Shown: one piece after another, positions 44,486 through 53,692 of the stretch
Layout of the letters: every line of letters begins with the position of its first letter
Numbering within the stretch: the stretch's first letter is position 1
Assembly: GCF_006965485.1 (NCBI RefSeq)
Contig: NZ_CP041360.1
Location: 8,532,501-8,596,500, forward strand
Length of the DNA stretch: 64,000 nucleotides
Source: Spirosoma sp. KCTC 42546
GTDB lineage: Bacteria > Bacteroidota > Bacteroidia > Cytophagales > Spirosomataceae
Direction of reading: 5' to 3'
Notes under the pieces: model-generated
Seen by the model: the letters and a program-made list of their open reading frames with translations, nothing else
Database searches by the model: none
Told to the model about the DNA's origin: nothing
Program-made: the position numbers and the translations under genes

Positions 44486-45720
44486 GAATTACTTGTTTTG
44501 GTGGGGTCGGCAATTTTGCCTACAAATAGAATAGTGCCTGTTGTTTTTTCGTGAATGACGAACACAAAAGGACGGTTGCAGAGCGTTGGTATCGGCATCG
44601 ACGTTACTGAAATACCGCCCGTCGTTACAGCAGCAGCTTCGGTTCCTGTTTCATCCACTGCTACAAAGGTATTTTGTTTTACAAAGCTAAGCGTTAAACC
44701 ACCTTGCTTGTTGATATTAGTGAAATCTGCGGCATCCGTAAAAGCGGTGGGCATACCAAGAACACTCAGTGCCTTGTTTAGCTTGATATCATAATTCAGC
44801 GTAAACTTTGGCAGGCCAATGTCAATCGTACCGGCAGTCATTGCCTGTTGTAACTGTGTCCACTCAGTACTGGTTAAATTATTGATTAAGGCTTCTGTAG
44901 TTGAGTTCTCGGCTGGTAGCAGAACCGTCATCGCAAATTTATCAGAGCCATACGGCAGTTCAAAAGCTGTATAGGTTGGTCGGAAAGCACGGTTTAATTC
45001 GGTATTGAGCCGCATCATACGCACGGTTGTGGTTGCACCTGATGCCAGTTTGAAGGGAGAATCAATCGTCTGTTCTGCTTTGAACTGGGTTTTCCAATCG
45101 CCCTTGAAATACAGAGCGTTCATTAGAAACATGACATTATCGGGCTGAATCTGATCAAGCACTTTCGGAATCTTACCATTGGTTTTCTGGCTGGCCCAAC
45201 CATTAATTTTGCCCACAGTAGCCGGGTCATTGAAGTCCTGGGCAGATACGTCCGCTTTGAACGACTGTTTTAGTAAATCCTGAAAGGGAGTTTCGACAGA
45301 GAACGTGTTTCGATACCAAACGGAGTTAGCCAATGTCAGTGTCACTTCGGGATCTACGCCGGGTAGGTTCTCCATTAGATTCTGATACGTTTTATTCGCT
45401 TCTGTCAGTGTTTGGGCATCTAACTTCAGTGTTTTCTGAATCTCCTGAGCTGTTTGCCCATTCGCTCCGTTCAGAATCATGCCTAGTGCGATATGCAGGC
45501 TCAGCGGTGAAATAAAGACGTTTTTTGCCTGACCTTCCTCGGCAATTACTTGTTTTGAGATATCAAACGCGAACTGAGATGTTTTATCCGCAAAAGGGGA
45601 TGATACCCGCAATTCGCTGGCCGTGCTCGGTGGGGTTACCGTTGCATTTTGACAGCTAATCGCCGTGAGGCCAACACCCGTAACAACGGCTAATAAGGTT
45701 GAAAAAAGGGTCGTTTTCAT
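44482..45720 (-). CDS. serpin-family protease inhibitor, lipoprotein
   Basis: The product is 412 aa from the ATG at 45720 (an ATG four codons upstream is possible), with a signal ending in AISC. The full serpin fold is present: N-x-F-I-S-P-L-S-L-H-I-A-L-G-M (about 80), F-L-M-N-A-L-Y-F-K-G-D-W, and the hinge G-T-E-A-A-A-V-T-T-G followed by a reactive loop and R-P-F-V-F-V-I-H-E-K-T-T-G-T-I-L-F-V-G-K. The Ala-rich hinge indicates an inhibitory serpin. It sits inside the operon led by the ECF sigma factor. Confidence 0.92.
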   Translation of the reverse strand: MKTTLFSTLLAVVTGVGLTAISCQNATVTPPSTASELRVSSPFADKTSQFAFDISKQVIAEEGQAKNVFISPLSLHIALGMILNGANGQTAQEIQKTLKLDAQTLTEANKTYQNLMENLPGVDPEVTLTLANSVWYRNTFSVETPFQDLLKQSFKADVSAQDFNDPATVGKINGWASQKTNGKIPKVLDQIQPDNVMFLMNALYFKGDWKTQFKAEQTIDSPFKLASGATTTVRMMRLNTELNRAFRPTYTAFELPYGSDKFAMTVLLPAENSTTEALINNLTSTEWTQLQQAMTAGTIDIGLPKFTLNYDIKLNKALSVLGMPTAFTDAADFTNINKQGGLTLSFVKQNTFVAVDETGTEAAAVTTGGISVTSMPIPTLCNRPFVFVIHEKTTGTILFVGKIADPTKTSNS

Positions 45721-45777
45721 AACACAATTCATTAGGAAAGCTAAATGAATTAGATAAACGCCAACTCATTTAGAAAA

Positions 45778-46251
45778 TCACTTACATTCACTAAAAGCGT
45801 TTCGTTGGTTGCGCAAACCAGTTACCAGCGACTCGAATCCGGGAATGGTCTCGCCAACTGGAAATGTAACCCGGTGCTTTTGCTCCCCTACCTGTAGTTC
45901 TATAAACTCGGCCCCACCATCCGCACAATCTGGGCAGCCCAGTACAGCAGGCTGTTGATTGAACGAGGCCAGATTCACACTTGCTTTCAATGCGATCCAG
46001 TCAGCCGCGCTTATAGTTGATTGACAACTTTGGGCCGCAGCTTGTGATCGAGCACCCTTGTGCGTGAGTGTTACATAGGTACCATTGAATACGTACTCAC
46101 GTATGCAGTACTCACCGGCACACATCCCAAAAACTGTTCCCGTACGAATGGTCAACGTATCGGTAAGATCATCTGCGGTTTGGGGCGTTAGCCGGGTTTG
46201 ACAGTGGCCAAAACCAATGATAAGCAATATGATAACCGCAATTGACTTCAT
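45778..46251 (-). CDS. small lipoprotein, unknown function
   Basis: The product is 157 aa from the ATG at 46251, with a signal ending in GFGHC. The mature part has four cysteines, two in C-Q-S and G-C-P-D-C-A-D-G, so disulphides or metal binding are possible. No family was recognised. It lies 10 nt after the stop of the preceding gene and 57 nt before the serpin. Confidence 0.6.
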   Translation of the reverse strand: MKSIAVIILLIIGFGHCQTRLTPQTADDLTDTLTIRTGTVFGMCAGEYCIREYVFNGTYVTLTHKGARSQAAAQSCQSTISAADWIALKASVNLASFNQQPAVLGCPDCADGGAEFIELQVGEQKHRVTFPVGETIPGFESLVTGLRNQRNAFSECK

Positions 46252-46261
46252 ATCGGAAAGA

Positions 46262-47875
46262 TCAAAAATGATAGTCAACGCCAAAACTCATACCTGCCGA
46301 AGTGGGACGGCTAAGTACCTGTGAATCAGATTGAGTGCCTAATCCTAACGATGGCTGATACATACCCGCTAACGAAGCAGACCATTGAGGGGAAGGCCGA
46401 TAGCGGAACCTTGCCCCCATGGTAGCGGCTAACGACAGAGGCCGATAGACACCATCCTTTGCGGTAACCACCACCTCATTGCCAACCGTATTACGGACGA
46501 AAATATTAGTAATCAGTCCACCTAATAAGGCCAAACTGAGCCGTTTACGAGGCCGAAGCTGATACCCAACCTGTAAGGGCACCTGCATATACTGATAATC
46601 GTTTGTCAGCACTTGTCGGGTCGATGTATAGGATTGTTGATAGGCGCTGTTGGCAACATTAGTATAGCTTGGCTGAGCAGCAAGCATATCTCCACTGTGC
46701 ATACTGCTCCGTAACGCATCTCCATAGACAGTGCCCGACGTTGTGCTTCGGGCAACGATGGCCACTAACGAAGCGTTCGGTAAGAGGGCGGGCGTTTCAA
46801 CCGTAGAACGACCTGACAAATACCCAATACCCGACTCTACTGACCAGTGTTCGGTTAGTTGAACCCCCGCTCCTGCCTGATAGGCCACCGAAAAATTGGC
46901 GTGGCTACTAACCGCTGAATTAGTCTGAGTGTTTTTTAGGGCATCCATACTTGCATAACTATTACCAGAAACCGACGTAGTTTGTACGGATACCATTGGA
47001 TTGAAGGCACCGGGCATCACACTCGCCGACGCCCAGACATCGCGGGGCTGGTGTTTCGATTTAAGTGCTTCTGGTTTCAGAGGTAACTCTTCTGGACGAA
47101 ACCAGACGATCCGATGAATCTGGCCTAACTTTCGAAAATGCAACGATTTTCCTGTAAGTGGCTCAAATCTAACCGGTTGGATGACCTGAGCGGAGGCTAC
47201 TGTTGATTCTACTGAACGAGCATAAGAAAACGAACTAGCCGGGATAGAGCTAGTAGCCGAGGTTGACGGCCGAAATTCATTGGTAGTGACTGTTGTTACG
47301 GATGCGCGCCCGATGGTCATTGCGGCAAGCTGGTCGCTCAATTCCGTTGGTTTTTGACCGGGCTTCCCTAGTTGCTCTGCCAATGTCTCATCCGTTTGGG
47401 TAACTATAGAAGGCGTTAGTGCTAGGTTGCCTGTAGCGGGCTGAGACTTCGCCGAAAGCCCACTCAACTTCTGGGAAGATGCAACCATTGGTGACGATTG
47501 GGACTGTGATTTACTTATCTCCGAAGTTACCGGGTTAAGAGATTTTATTCCTCCATCCGTTGCTTGCGGTGGTAACGGTTTTGCCTGTTGTACTACAGAA
47601 CGTGATAAGTTATGGGTTGCCTGTTGAGTGCCAGCCCACCAGCCAATCAATAACAACGTTACCGCGGCCGCTACACCCATCCCCCAGGCAAGCGGTCGTG
47701 ACGAAATCAGGCCCATTCCCCAGAGCGGAATTATTTTCGTGTCATTAGACTGATCTAACCGACGCTCAATAGAATCCCACACCCGGAGTGGAGGTGTCTC
47801 GGCGGCCTCATCGAATGCCTTCCGCCAAAAATCGTCCGGTCTATTTTTATCTAATTCGTCCATCTTCGTTATCAT
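46262..47875 (-). CDS. anti-sigma-like protein fused to an outer-membrane barrel-like domain
   Basis: The product is 537 aa. The N-terminal cytosolic region (D-E-A-A-E-T-P-P-L-R-V-W-D-S-I-E-R-R-L) and single transmembrane helix (about 62-82) follow the layout of Bacteroidota anti-sigma/PorT-type proteins. A Ser/Thr/Gln-rich linker (about 85-250) leads to a C-terminal beta-barrel-like portion (ending in M-S-F-G-V-D-Y-H-F). The ATG lies 3 nt after the sigma-factor stop; an ATG at 47863 is an alternative. It probably restrains the adjacent sigma factor. Confidence 0.7.
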   Translation of the reverse strand: MITKMDELDKNRPDDFWRKAFDEAAETPPLRVWDSIERRLDQSNDTKIIPLWGMGLISSRPLAWGMGVAAAVTLLLIGWWAGTQQATHNLSRSVVQQAKPLPPQATDGGIKSLNPVTSEISKSQSQSSPMVASSQKLSGLSAKSQPATGNLALTPSIVTQTDETLAEQLGKPGQKPTELSDQLAAMTIGRASVTTVTTNEFRPSTSATSSIPASSFSYARSVESTVASAQVIQPVRFEPLTGKSLHFRKLGQIHRIVWFRPEELPLKPEALKSKHQPRDVWASASVMPGAFNPMVSVQTTSVSGNSYASMDALKNTQTNSAVSSHANFSVAYQAGAGVQLTEHWSVESGIGYLSGRSTVETPALLPNASLVAIVARSTTSGTVYGDALRSSMHSGDMLAAQPSYTNVANSAYQQSYTSTRQVLTNDYQYMQVPLQVGYQLRPRKRLSLALLGGLITNIFVRNTVGNEVVVTAKDGVYRPLSLAATMGARFRYRPSPQWSASLAGMYQPSLGLGTQSDSQVLSRPTSAGMSFGVDYHF

Positions 47876-47878
47876 TCA

Positions 47879-48445
47879 TCATAGGTGGCCTTCGGCAGGA
47901 TACCCATTGGCAACTCGTTTATCGGCTTGTAGTTTTTGTTGCAACAGACCCCTTGCACGGGCGTATTGTGATTTAGACGTTCCTTCTGCAATGTCAAGCA
48001 GTTCGGCAATTTCTGGATGGTTATACCCTTCTATCGCGTATAAGTTAAACACGGTACGGCAACCGGGTGGTAGCTCCTGAATCAGTTGCAGCAAATATTT
48101 ATAATTGAGTGCTGGCAAACTTTCGTCGGCCTGCGGTAATATCGGAGCCAATTCCTGTACGTCGCTGGTATGCTCCCAGGGCTTTTGTTTTCGTAACGAC
48201 TTCAGGGCCGTATTGATCACCACGCGCTTTAGCCAGGCCTCTAACGGGCATTCAAATCGGAATGAGTCGATATGCTGATAGATCTTCACAAATGCGTCCT
48301 GCAACACGTCTTCGGCCTCGTCTGGGTCTTTTATATACCGTTTGCAAACGACAAAGAGCTTCCCGGCAAACCGCTCATAGAGCTGTCGCTGCACAATTCG
48401 GTCCTGCCGTCGGCAACCTTCGACTAATTCGTATTCATCCTGCAT
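47879..48445 (-). CDS. ECF-type RNA polymerase sigma factor
   Basis: The product is 188 aa. The sigma-2 region R-Y-I-K-D-P-D-E-A-E-D-V-L-Q-D-A-F-V-K-I-Y is at about residues 37-58. The sigma-4 helix-turn-helix L-P-P-G-C-R-T-V-F-N-L-Y...Y-N-H-P-E-I-A-E-L-L-D-I-A-E-G-T-S-K-S is near the end. It is first in a minus-strand operon with the anti-sigma-like gene, lipoproteins and serpin, and may direct transcription of that operon. Confidence 0.92.
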   Translation of the reverse strand: MQDEYELVEGCRRQDRIVQRQLYERFAGKLFVVCKRYIKDPDEAEDVLQDAFVKIYQHIDSFRFECPLEAWLKRVVINTALKSLRKQKPWEHTSDVQELAPILPQADESLPALNYKYLLQLIQELPPGCRTVFNLYAIEGYNHPEIAELLDIAEGTSKSQYARARGLLQQKLQADKRVANGYPAEGHL

Positions 48446-48777
48446 AGCAACGTTGACAACCCTATGACCTCAATCACGAACAAACCGTTGGAAGCTCGCG
48501 CAAAAATTTCTGTATTCTTACTGCAATTATATACCTTCTACGATTATTAATGCCGTATAATAGAACGCTGATTATTATGATACCGGGTAGCTGGTGCGAT
48601 TAAGATGAGTAGGATTGCCTTTTCTCTGTCGTAAAGTCATGATCTTATCGTTATATTTTTTCATAATAAAATATGGTTTATGTTGTCAAAACCTGCGTAA
48701 ATCATAACAATCATAAAAATCCGCGTTCTATTGATAGATACGTACCTTTGATAAAATCCCTTTCCTGATAAAAACGT
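48446..48777. other. 332-bp divergent intergenic region
   Basis: The region lies between the ECF sigma gene and the sugar-phosphate isomerase gene. I found no ORF. It is AT-rich in its right half and holds the probable promoter element at 48743-48750. No repeat or RNA gene was recognised. Confidence 0.5.
48743..48750 (+). promoter_or_regulatory. candidate -7 element for the isomerase/PVC operon
   Basis: TACCTTTG fits TAnnTTTG and lies 28 nt before the ATG at 48778. The -33 position has no TTG. Confidence 0.45.
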
Positions 48778-49635
48778 ATGAATCGTCGGAATGCGTTACG
48801 GTACTCGCTGGGCGTTGGGCTATCTACTTTAGTGTATCCGGCCTTTGCTCGTTCATTGACTGCTAAAAGTCGGTTCCACATTGGAGCCTGTGATTGGTCC
48901 ATTGGCCCGGCTGGTGACATAAATTCATTTAAGGTTGCCAAACAGATCGGGTTGGATGGTGTACAGCTTAGCTTAAATACCAAAGCAGACCATGAACTAC
49001 TTCGCCGAGCCGAAACGCAACGTGCGTTTAAGGAAGCAGCTAAACAGGCAGGAGTGGCCATAGGAGGTCTGGCAATTGGTTTGCTAAATGAAATTCCTTA
49101 CAAATCCGATGCGCGAACAGAGCAGTGGGTGCAGGATAGTGTTGATGTAGCACATGCGTTGGGGGTAAAAAATGTACTCCTGGCGTTTTTCAGTAATAAC
49201 GATCTTCGCAATGATCCTAAAGGGACTCAGGTTGTTATTGACCGATTAAAGGCTGTTGCCCCCAAAGCGGAGAAAGCAGGCGTGGTGTTAGGTATCGAAT
49301 CGTGGCTATCGGCATCTGAGCATATTGCTATTCTAGATGCGGTGGGTTCTTCGGCAGTGCAGGTTTATTACGATGTCTGCAACTCATCTGTGATGGGTTA
49401 TCCTATTTTTGACGAAATTCGAACGCTGGGCAAATCCCGTATCTGCGAAATTCACCTGAAAGAAAACGATCATTTGCTGGGCCAGGGGATTGTTGATTTA
49501 CAGAAAGTGCGGCAGGTACTGGATGAAATTGGCTATACGGGCTGGCTACAGATTGAAGGGGCTATTCCTAAAGGCAAGCCAATGCTGGAAAGTTATATCG
49601 AAAATAATAAGACTGTTCGATCACTGTTTGGTTGA
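48778..49635 (+). CDS. sugar-phosphate isomerase/epimerase-like TIM barrel, Tat-type signal
   Basis: The product is 285 aa. The N-terminus N-R-R-N-A-L-R-Y-S-L-G resembles a twin-arginine signal and ends near F-A-R-S. The AP-endonuclease-2-like TIM barrel contains G-L-D-G-V-Q-L, G-I-E-S-W-L-S-A and E-I-H-L-K-E-N-D-H, which carry likely metal ligands. It is common in Bacteroidota and Planctomycetota next to heme/dehydrogenase genes, as here, where the PVC-type gene follows after 74 nt. It probably acts on a sugar or sugar acid. Confidence 0.85.
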   Translation: MNRRNALRYSLGVGLSTLVYPAFARSLTAKSRFHIGACDWSIGPAGDINSFKVAKQIGLDGVQLSLNTKADHELLRRAETQRAFKEAAKQAGVAIGGLAIGLLNEIPYKSDARTEQWVQDSVDVAHALGVKNVLLAFFSNNDLRNDPKGTQVVIDRLKAVAPKAEKAGVVLGIESWLSASEHIAILDAVGSSAVQVYYDVCNSSVMGYPIFDEIRTLGKSRICEIHLKENDHLLGQGIVDLQKVRQVLDEIGYTGWLQIEGAIPKGKPMLESYIENNKTVRSLFG

Positions 49636-49709
49636 CTATGTATTGCTTGGAGGCCGAAATTGTTGTTTCGGCATCAGAACCTATTGAATCAGGAATCTTG
49701 ACATAACGA

Positions 49710-52700
49710 ATGAAAACGATTTTTTCGCTGAATCCCTTCGCACTCACAACCGTTGGTTTTCTCTATCTGGCAGGGCAAACGTTCCAACCCAGTTCCCAAC
49801 TGGGCTTGCTGTCGGGTGTTGATCCAACTCAGCAACACCGTGCTGTGTCCATCGCTGATTCGAATACGCTTTACCTGCCCCAGGATCTTGAAGCCACCCT
49901 CTGGGCGGAGGCTCCGATGTTCTACAATCCAACGAATATGGACATCGATGCCAGAGGCCGGGTTTGGATTACGGAAGCCGTTAATTATCGCAAATTCAAC
50001 AACAAGCCAGAAAGCCGACTCGACCATCCGGAAGGCGAGCGCATCATGATTCTGGAAGATACCAATGGGGATGGTAAAGCCGACGATAGTAAAGTCTTTG
50101 TCACAGATCCCGATCTGGTATCGCCACTTGGTATTGCCGTTATTGGCAACCGAGTCATTGTGTCCTGTTCGCCCAATCTGGTCATCTATACCGACGAAAA
50201 TGGGGATGATAAAGCGGATAAAAAAGAAATTATGCTAACCGGTTTTGGTGGTTTAGACCATGACCATGCGCTTCACGCCGTGGTGGCTGGCCCCGATGGC
50301 AAATATTACTTCAATACCGGGAATGCTGGCCCGCATGTAGTAAGCGACACGGATGGCTGGACGCTTCGGTCAGGCAGTTTATACGTAGGCGGAACCCCTT
50401 ACAATAAAGCGAATCATGGTAGTCAGGTCAGTGATGATGGTCGGATCTGGACAGGTGGTATGGCGTTACGGGTTAATCCTGATGGATCGGGATTGAAAGT
50501 AATGGCCCATAATTTTCGGAATAACTACGAAGTTGCGCTGGATTCGTACGGCAATATGTGGCAGAACGATAATGACGATCAGGTAGTTGCGTGCCGGACG
50601 AGTTGGTTAATGGAAGGTGCTAATGCGGGTTATTTCAGCGGAGATGGTACTCGATACTGGCAGGCCGATCAACGGCCCGGGCAGACGATTCCGGTAGCAC
50701 ACTGGCATCAGGAAGATCCCGGCGTTATGCCTGTTGGTGATATCTCGGGTGCTGGTTCACCCACAGGGATGGTCGTGTACGAAGGCGATGAACTTGGGCC
50801 ACAATACCGGGGAATGGTGTTGAGTGCCGAAGCCGGCCGGAATGTAATTTTTGGCTACAAACCAGAGGTTTCCGGAGCCGGCTATCGTATGCCACGCACC
50901 GATTTTATTAGCTCTTTCCCCGAAGTAGATCCTAACTACAAATGGGATGCAGTGAGCAACGATAGCCGAAAATGGTTCAGGCCAAGTGATGTTGCTGTTG
51001 GGCCAGAGGGAGCCCTGTATATTGCCGATTGGTATGATCCCGTGGTGGGTGGACACCAAATGCAGGATCATAAAGGGTATGGGCGAATTTATCGGATCAC
51101 GCCCAAAGGTAAAAACCTGAAAATTCCGAGAATAGACCTGCGCTCAACACAGGGACAAATTGCTGCCCTTCTGAATCCAGCGGTTAATGTCAGAATGCTG
51201 GGGTTTGAGGCCTTGCGTGAACAGGGTGAAAAGGTTATTGAGCCGGTCATGGCTTTACTCACATCAGCCAATCAATTTCATCGGGCGAGGGCTATCTTTT
51301 TGCTGGCTCAACTTGGGGCCGAAGGCCAATTTGAGGTCGAGCGACTCTTAAAAGCGGTTGATGCTCCCGTTCGTATAACTGCCTTGCGAGCGCTACGCAG
51401 CATTACTCCCGAAAACTCCAAATCGATTCCTGCGCTTACCGCTTCCCAAAAAGCCTTATTGCCGTTACTTGGTAATCTGGCAACGGATCGGAGTGCGGCT
51501 GTTCGGCGGGAGGTGGCGGTTGCCCTCCGTGACGTTCCGTATGAGGACTGCCGATTCATGTTGCTGAATTTAGTAAAAGGGTACGATGGACAGGATCGCT
51601 GGTATCTGAACGCACTAGGTGAGGCTGCCGATGGCAAAGAAGAAGCCCTGTTTTTCGACATTCGCCAAACCTTGCCCGAGAACCCCGCCGACTGGGACGC
51701 TCGAACGGCCAATCTTATCTGGGAACTGCACCCACCGTCGGCGGTACCGATGCTAAAGAAACGGGCTGAAGCAGCATCCCTTACAGCCGATGCCCGGAAA
51801 CAGGCTATTGTAGCCTTAGGATTTATCAAAAGTACTCCTGCTGCAAAGGCCATGGTCGAGCTGTCCAGGTCCACAAATAAAGAAGTGGCCGATCAGGCAA
51901 CATATTGGCTGGGTTTCCGCAGAGGTAACGATTGGGCCAAGCTCCTGAACTGGGAGGAGGTGATGCCTACTAAAGTTTCGGAAGAAGAGCAGAAGATGCT
52001 GGCTAGCCGACAAGTGCTGTTGGATGAATACAAAACTGATGCTGAAAAACGGAAAGTTGCCTTAGAAATGGCCCGCGACCCCGAAGGTGGCAAAATTCTG
52101 ATTGGGTTGGCCGCCGATAAAAAACTGTCGGATAAATTGATAAAAGCCGTAACGCCAACGATTCTGAAAAACCCTGATCAGACGGTTCGGACTATGGCGA
52201 AAGAATATTTTTCGACAAAACCAGAGGCTGCCGTCGTAAAAGAAGTTGCTGCTACTGAACCTACGCCAATACAAGCAGCCACATCGACACAAGCTCCTGT
52301 TGCTCCGGTTACCCTGGCTACAGCAAACAGTTCAGATCCTGCCATTGCTGAGGTTGCTATGTTAACGGGCAATGAGCAAACAGGCCTGACTGTTTTCAAA
52401 ACCAACTGTGCTACCTGCCATCGCCATGGGCAACTGGGTGCCGATATTGGGCCGGACCTGAGTCAAATTCATCAAAAATTCGATAAAAACGGCTTGCTGG
52501 ATGCCATCATTCACCCTAGTGCGGGTATTACGTTCGGCTATGAACCCTGGCTGATTACGACGAAAAAAGGGAACACCTACTATGGCTTCTTAGTGAGTGA
52601 TAACGATCAGGCTGTGGTTATTAAGGGGATAAAAGGTCCTAAACATACAATTCCAGCGGATGCCGTTTTCTCGCGAAGACAGTATAAAACCAGCCTCATG

Positions 52701-52772
52701 CCCGACCCCACAGCGATGGGCTTAAACAATCAGCAACTGGCCGATCTAACAGCTTTTTTACTGAAACAGTGA
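49710..52772 (+). CDS. PVC-type heme-binding dehydrogenase with HEAT repeats and cytochrome c domain
   Basis: The product is 1020 aa with a signal-like N-terminus. Residues about 50-460 form a propeller-type dehydrogenase domain (many D-G and N-G-D-G-K turns). About 480-800 are HEAT-like helical repeats. A cytochrome c domain follows with heme motif C-A-T-C-H (Cys900) and the distal M-P-D-P-T-A-M. A C-terminal H-P-S-A-G-I-T-F-G-Y-E-P-W segment matches PVC-type proteins. It probably oxidises sugars in the periplasm with electron transfer to heme. Confidence 0.9.
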   Translation: MKTIFSLNPFALTTVGFLYLAGQTFQPSSQLGLLSGVDPTQQHRAVSIADSNTLYLPQDLEATLWAEAPMFYNPTNMDIDARGRVWITEAVNYRKFNNKPESRLDHPEGERIMILEDTNGDGKADDSKVFVTDPDLVSPLGIAVIGNRVIVSCSPNLVIYTDENGDDKADKKEIMLTGFGGLDHDHALHAVVAGPDGKYYFNTGNAGPHVVSDTDGWTLRSGSLYVGGTPYNKANHGSQVSDDGRIWTGGMALRVNPDGSGLKVMAHNFRNNYEVALDSYGNMWQNDNDDQVVACRTSWLMEGANAGYFSGDGTRYWQADQRPGQTIPVAHWHQEDPGVMPVGDISGAGSPTGMVVYEGDELGPQYRGMVLSAEAGRNVIFGYKPEVSGAGYRMPRTDFISSFPEVDPNYKWDAVSNDSRKWFRPSDVAVGPEGALYIADWYDPVVGGHQMQDHKGYGRIYRITPKGKNLKIPRIDLRSTQGQIAALLNPAVNVRMLGFEALREQGEKVIEPVMALLTSANQFHRARAIFLLAQLGAEGQFEVERLLKAVDAPVRITALRALRSITPENSKSIPALTASQKALLPLLGNLATDRSAAVRREVAVALRDVPYEDCRFMLLNLVKGYDGQDRWYLNALGEAADGKEEALFFDIRQTLPENPADWDARTANLIWELHPPSAVPMLKKRAEAASLTADARKQAIVALGFIKSTPAAKAMVELSRSTNKEVADQATYWLGFRRGNDWAKLLNWEEVMPTKVSEEEQKMLASRQVLLDEYKTDAEKRKVALEMARDPEGGKILIGLAADKKLSDKLIKAVTPTILKNPDQTVRTMAKEYFSTKPEAAVVKEVAATEPTPIQAATSTQAPVAPVTLATANSSDPAIAEVAMLTGNEQTGLTVFKTNCATCHRHGQLGADIGPDLSQIHQKFDKNGLLDAIIHPSAGITFGYEPWLITTKKGNTYYGFLVSDNDQAVVIKGIKGPKHTIPADAVFSRRQYKTSLMPDPTAMGLNNQQLADLTAFLLKQ

Positions 52773-52774
52773 TT

Positions 52775-52860
52775 TTTCAACACAGCGGTACAGAGAATAT
52801 AGCGTTTTGCCGAGATGTCGGTTATGAGTAACCGACATCTCGAAAACTCTGTGCTGAAAC
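52775..52860. repeat. nested palindromic element between convergent genes
   Basis: The inner stem has perfect 14-bp arms (CGAGATGTCGGTTA at 52811-52824 and inverse at 52829-52842) with a 4-nt loop. An outer near-match pairs TTTCAACACAG near 52776 with CTGTGCTGAAA near 52849. There is no T run, so a simple intrinsic terminator is unlikely. Confidence 0.6.
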
Positions 52861-52861
52861 A

Positions 52862-53446
52862 TTATTCCTTAGCTGAATAGCCCAACTTTTTTAGTTCGGT
52901 TGCTGTCAGGTTGAGCACATTTACGTCGATCTTGATAGGCGACAGGGGTGTATCGGTAGAATCGGTTTTAACGGCAACGATCGCGTCGACGGCGTCCATA
53001 CCTTTAAACACCTGTCCAAAGACCGTAAACTTATCGTCCAGACGATGTTCACCTTTCTTGTTTTGCACAATATAGAACTGGCAACCCGCCGACAGTTTTT
53101 CCGGGTTATCATCCCGACCTGCACCAACTGCTCCATAAATATGCCGGATGGTTGGTCGGAATTCGGGTTTTAGTAGATAAGGTGAATCCGCAAAGCCAGC
53201 GGGTGTATCAGGACAACCACCCTGAGCCACAAAGTTGTTAATAACCCGATTGAACGTTAATGTGTCCCAATAGCCAGCTTTTGCCAGCCTGATAAAGCTC
53301 GCTTTGTGAGTCGGCGTTTCATCATATAGCCAGAAAAGTATGTCGCCTTTATCGGTTTTTATCTGACCTATCGGATAAGTTTTCTCCGGCTTTAAAGGTG
53401 CACCTAGTGAAAATAAATAGGCTAAAATCAATAGAAAGTTTGGCAT
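52862..53446 (-). CDS. cyclophilin-type peptidyl-prolyl cis-trans isomerase
   Basis: The product is 194 aa with a signal-like N-terminus, so it is probably periplasmic. F-N-R-V-I-N-N-F-V-A-Q-G-G-C-P-D (about 72-85) and the S-A-G-C-Q-F-Y-I-V-Q-N region are conserved cyclophilin motifs. It lies convergent to the PVC gene and downstream of a two-gene hypothetical unit. Confidence 0.88.
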   Translation of the reverse strand: MPNFLLILAYLFSLGAPLKPEKTYPIGQIKTDKGDILFWLYDETPTHKASFIRLAKAGYWDTLTFNRVINNFVAQGGCPDTPAGFADSPYLLKPEFRPTIRHIYGAVGAGRDDNPEKLSAGCQFYIVQNKKGEHRLDDKFTVFGQVFKGMDAVDAIVAVKTDSTDTPLSPIKIDVNVLNLTATELKKLGYSAKE

Positions 53447-53470
53447 CGTGTTGATGTGCAGTATAAAAAG

Positions 53471-53692
53471 TTAGGACGCCATATGCTCTGTAAAAAATAA
53501 GCTCAGGCTTAAATGCAGTTCTTTCAGTAGTTGCGTTCGACGGTTCTCATATTGCTTGAGCGATAAAGCCAATAATGCGTCTGACGGATGTTTTTCCTGC
53601 ATCTGGCGATGTTTGTCAAGCAAACTATTTAACTCGCTGAGTTCAGCTACTAACGTATCAGGTTGACGAGGTTCTTGCATCTTAGTCAGCAT
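53471..53692 (-). CDS. small coiled-coil hypothetical protein, second of a pair
   Basis: The product is 73 aa from the ATG at 53692; ATG at 53680 or TTG at 53695 are alternatives. It is fully helical with heptad-like Leu spacing and no signal. No family was recognised. It overlaps the stop region of the upstream gene (53682), so the pair is translationally coupled. A role as partner or regulator of that protein is inference. Confidence 0.5.
   Translation of the reverse strand: MLTKMQEPRQPDTLVAELSELNSLLDKHRQMQEKHPSDALLALSLKQYENRRTQLLKELHLSLSLFFTEHMAS

Noticed and set aside
51308..51874. 188-codon minus-strand frame opposite the PVC-type gene
   Set aside because: It lies within the HEAT-repeat coding region and has the Ala/Ser/Arg-rich composition of an antisense shadow frame.
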